Assembly (NCBI RefSeq): GCF_001278115.1
Contig: NZ_LIYD01000005.1
Coordinates: 3,816,548 to 3,880,547 of the forward strand
Source: Flavobacterium akiainvivens
GTDB lineage: Bacteria; Bacteroidota; Bacteroidia; Flavobacteriales; Flavobacteriaceae
DNA length: 64,000 nucleotides
Direction: 5' to 3'
Shown here: positions 63,299 to 64,000 of the stretch, piece after piece
Numbering within the stretch: position 1 is the first letter of the stretch
Layout of the letters: each line of letters starts with the position of its first letter
Program-made: the position numbers and the translations under genes
The notes under the pieces: model-generated
Told to the model about the DNA's origin: nothing
The model's input: only the letters and a program-made list of their open reading frames with translations
The model's database searches: none

Positions 63299-64000
63299 TT
63301 AGTGTCTTGCTTTTTTCTTGCCACCTTTAGGGCCTACTTTAGACATTGCGCAACGGAAACCAATAAAGTCAGTTGCCATATCCTGAGGGTAGTACCTTCT
63401 TTGTGCAGGGTCAAGCCAGTAAGCACGGTCTCTCCAAGAGCCACCTTTGTAAACCCTTACGTTATCGTTGATTAGGGTAGTCCTTTTGTTAGAGTGGTCA
63501 TATTCCCTTACCATTTCGCCAAGGCTGTCTTTGCTAACAAGGTGTTTAGGTGAGTCATACATCCTTTCAGCCTCGTTTTCTACTTCTTCTTCAGTACCAC
63601 CAAAGTTGTAGTAACGTGTTGATTGCCTGTCACCATCTTTGTAGTTCCTGTTGTCAGCTTTAGTATAGTTTTGACGCAGGTAAGTATCTTCTTTAGTAAT
63701 TTGCGTTTGGGCTATTGAGCCAGGAAGGTTCCTGTACTGTATGCGTCCGTTTGCAAGTGTATCATACTCAATAGTGTTGGCATCTACAATTAGTGCGCGG
63801 CCATCTTCGCCTATCTGGTTTTTCATGTAAACGTTACCACGGTAGTAGTTAAAGTCGTTAGCTTCATCGTCTACTATTGGGCGGTAAACGTCTGCAACCC
63901 ATTCTGCTACGTTACCGGCCATGTCATAAAGGCCAAAGTCGTTAGCAGGGTATGATTTTGCAGGAGCAGTAATATCTGCGTTGTCATCGCTCCACTCGGC
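63299..64000 (-). CDS. gldJ: Gliding motility lipoprotein GldJ, 3' part (runs off the window)
   Basis: The frame is open to the right edge (AEWSDDNADITAPAKSYPAN at the boundary), giving the last 233 residues. The sulfatase-modifying-factor-like (FGE/SUMF1) fold is clear: FGLYDMAGNVAEWVADVYRP, then VRVYKGGSWRDRAYWLDPAQRR and DFIGFRCAMSK, ending in a Lys-rich tail GKKKARH. GldJ is an outer-membrane lipoprotein needed for gliding motors and type IX secretion in Flavobacterium. Adjacency to murF supports it. The start and lipoprotein signal lie outside the window. Confidence 0.93.
   Translation of the reverse strand, partial: AEWSDDNADITAPAKSYPANDFGLYDMAGNVAEWVADVYRPIVDDEANDFNYYRGNVYMKNQIGEDGRALIVDANTIEYDTLANGRIQYRNLPGSIAQTQITKEDTYLRQNYTKADNRNYKDGDRQSTRYYNFGGTEEEVENEAERMYDSPKHLVSKDSLGEMVREYDHSNKRTTLINDNVRVYKGGSWRDRAYWLDPAQRRYYPQDMATDFIGFRCAMSKVGPKGGKKKARH

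Overview
The window is chromosomal DNA of a member of the Bacteroidota, most likely Flavobacteriaceae and Flavobacterium-like. The reasons are the gldJ-murF pair (gliding and type IX secretion) at the right end, a T9SS sorting domain at the end of the 12.7 kb gene, several TonB-dependent receptors, and TAnnTTTG-type -7 boxes ahead of several genes. About 1-12.6 kb is an AT-rich accessory region. The rest is moderately GC-richer, with a uniform codon style.

Accessory region. Bases 1-1015 are the right part of an IS21-family insertion sequence (tail of istA, complete istB, terminal repeats) inserted in a type I restriction specificity gene. The surviving 3' part of that hsdS faces a second hsdS on the other strand. 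The two meet tail to tail in a perfect 44-bp palindrome. Next to them lie a tyrosine recombinase, an Mrr-type nuclease, hsdR and a YgjP-type metallohydrolase. This is the layout of a phase-variable (shuffling) type I system. No hsdM is present, so it should lie left of the IS. A second possible switch, a -7 box inside a perfect 15-bp inverted repeat, sits ahead of mrr-hsdR. From 8.5 to 12.05 kb two unrelated single genes (a membrane-anchored protein and an S41 peptidase lipoprotein) share related leader and tail sequences, like a cassette array.

Toxin locus. Bases 12.66-26.1 kb hold a secreted T9SS-sorted protein, a 3450-residue SpvB/VCBS/RHS polymorphic toxin ending in a zincin-like HExxH domain, and an exported candidate immunity protein. 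An orphan RHS-tip remnant and an outer-membrane-protein fragment follow.

Metal uptake. Bases 26.6-32.0 kb (minus strand) are a candidate copper-acquisition operon: a small Cys/His/Met protein, a Met/His-rich lipoprotein, an OprC-like TonB receptor, an MbnP-like protein and an MbnH/MauG-like di-heme enzyme. A LOV-like PAS protein without the photoactive cysteine is divergent from it. Bases 32.8-40.9 kb (minus) are a xenosiderophore-uptake (Xus-like) operon: TonB receptor, DUF4374 lipoprotein, exported ankyrin protein, DUF2271 protein and a PepSY/flavodoxin reductase. A TPR-LytS/LytTR two-component pair lies just upstream.

Housekeeping and miscellaneous genes fill 43.8-64 kb: a small lipoprotein, CPBP protease, GH43 lipoprotein, Tat-exported M19 dipeptidase, two ankyrin proteins, a DsbA-like lipoprotein divergent from an HxlR regulator, GNAT acetyltransferase, ldhA-type D-lactate dehydrogenase, several small unknowns, another TonB receptor with a candidate operator, a WG-repeat protein, lpxD, murF and the 3' part of gldJ. 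Many genes end in clear rho-independent hairpins. I saw no CRISPR array, rRNA or tRNA.
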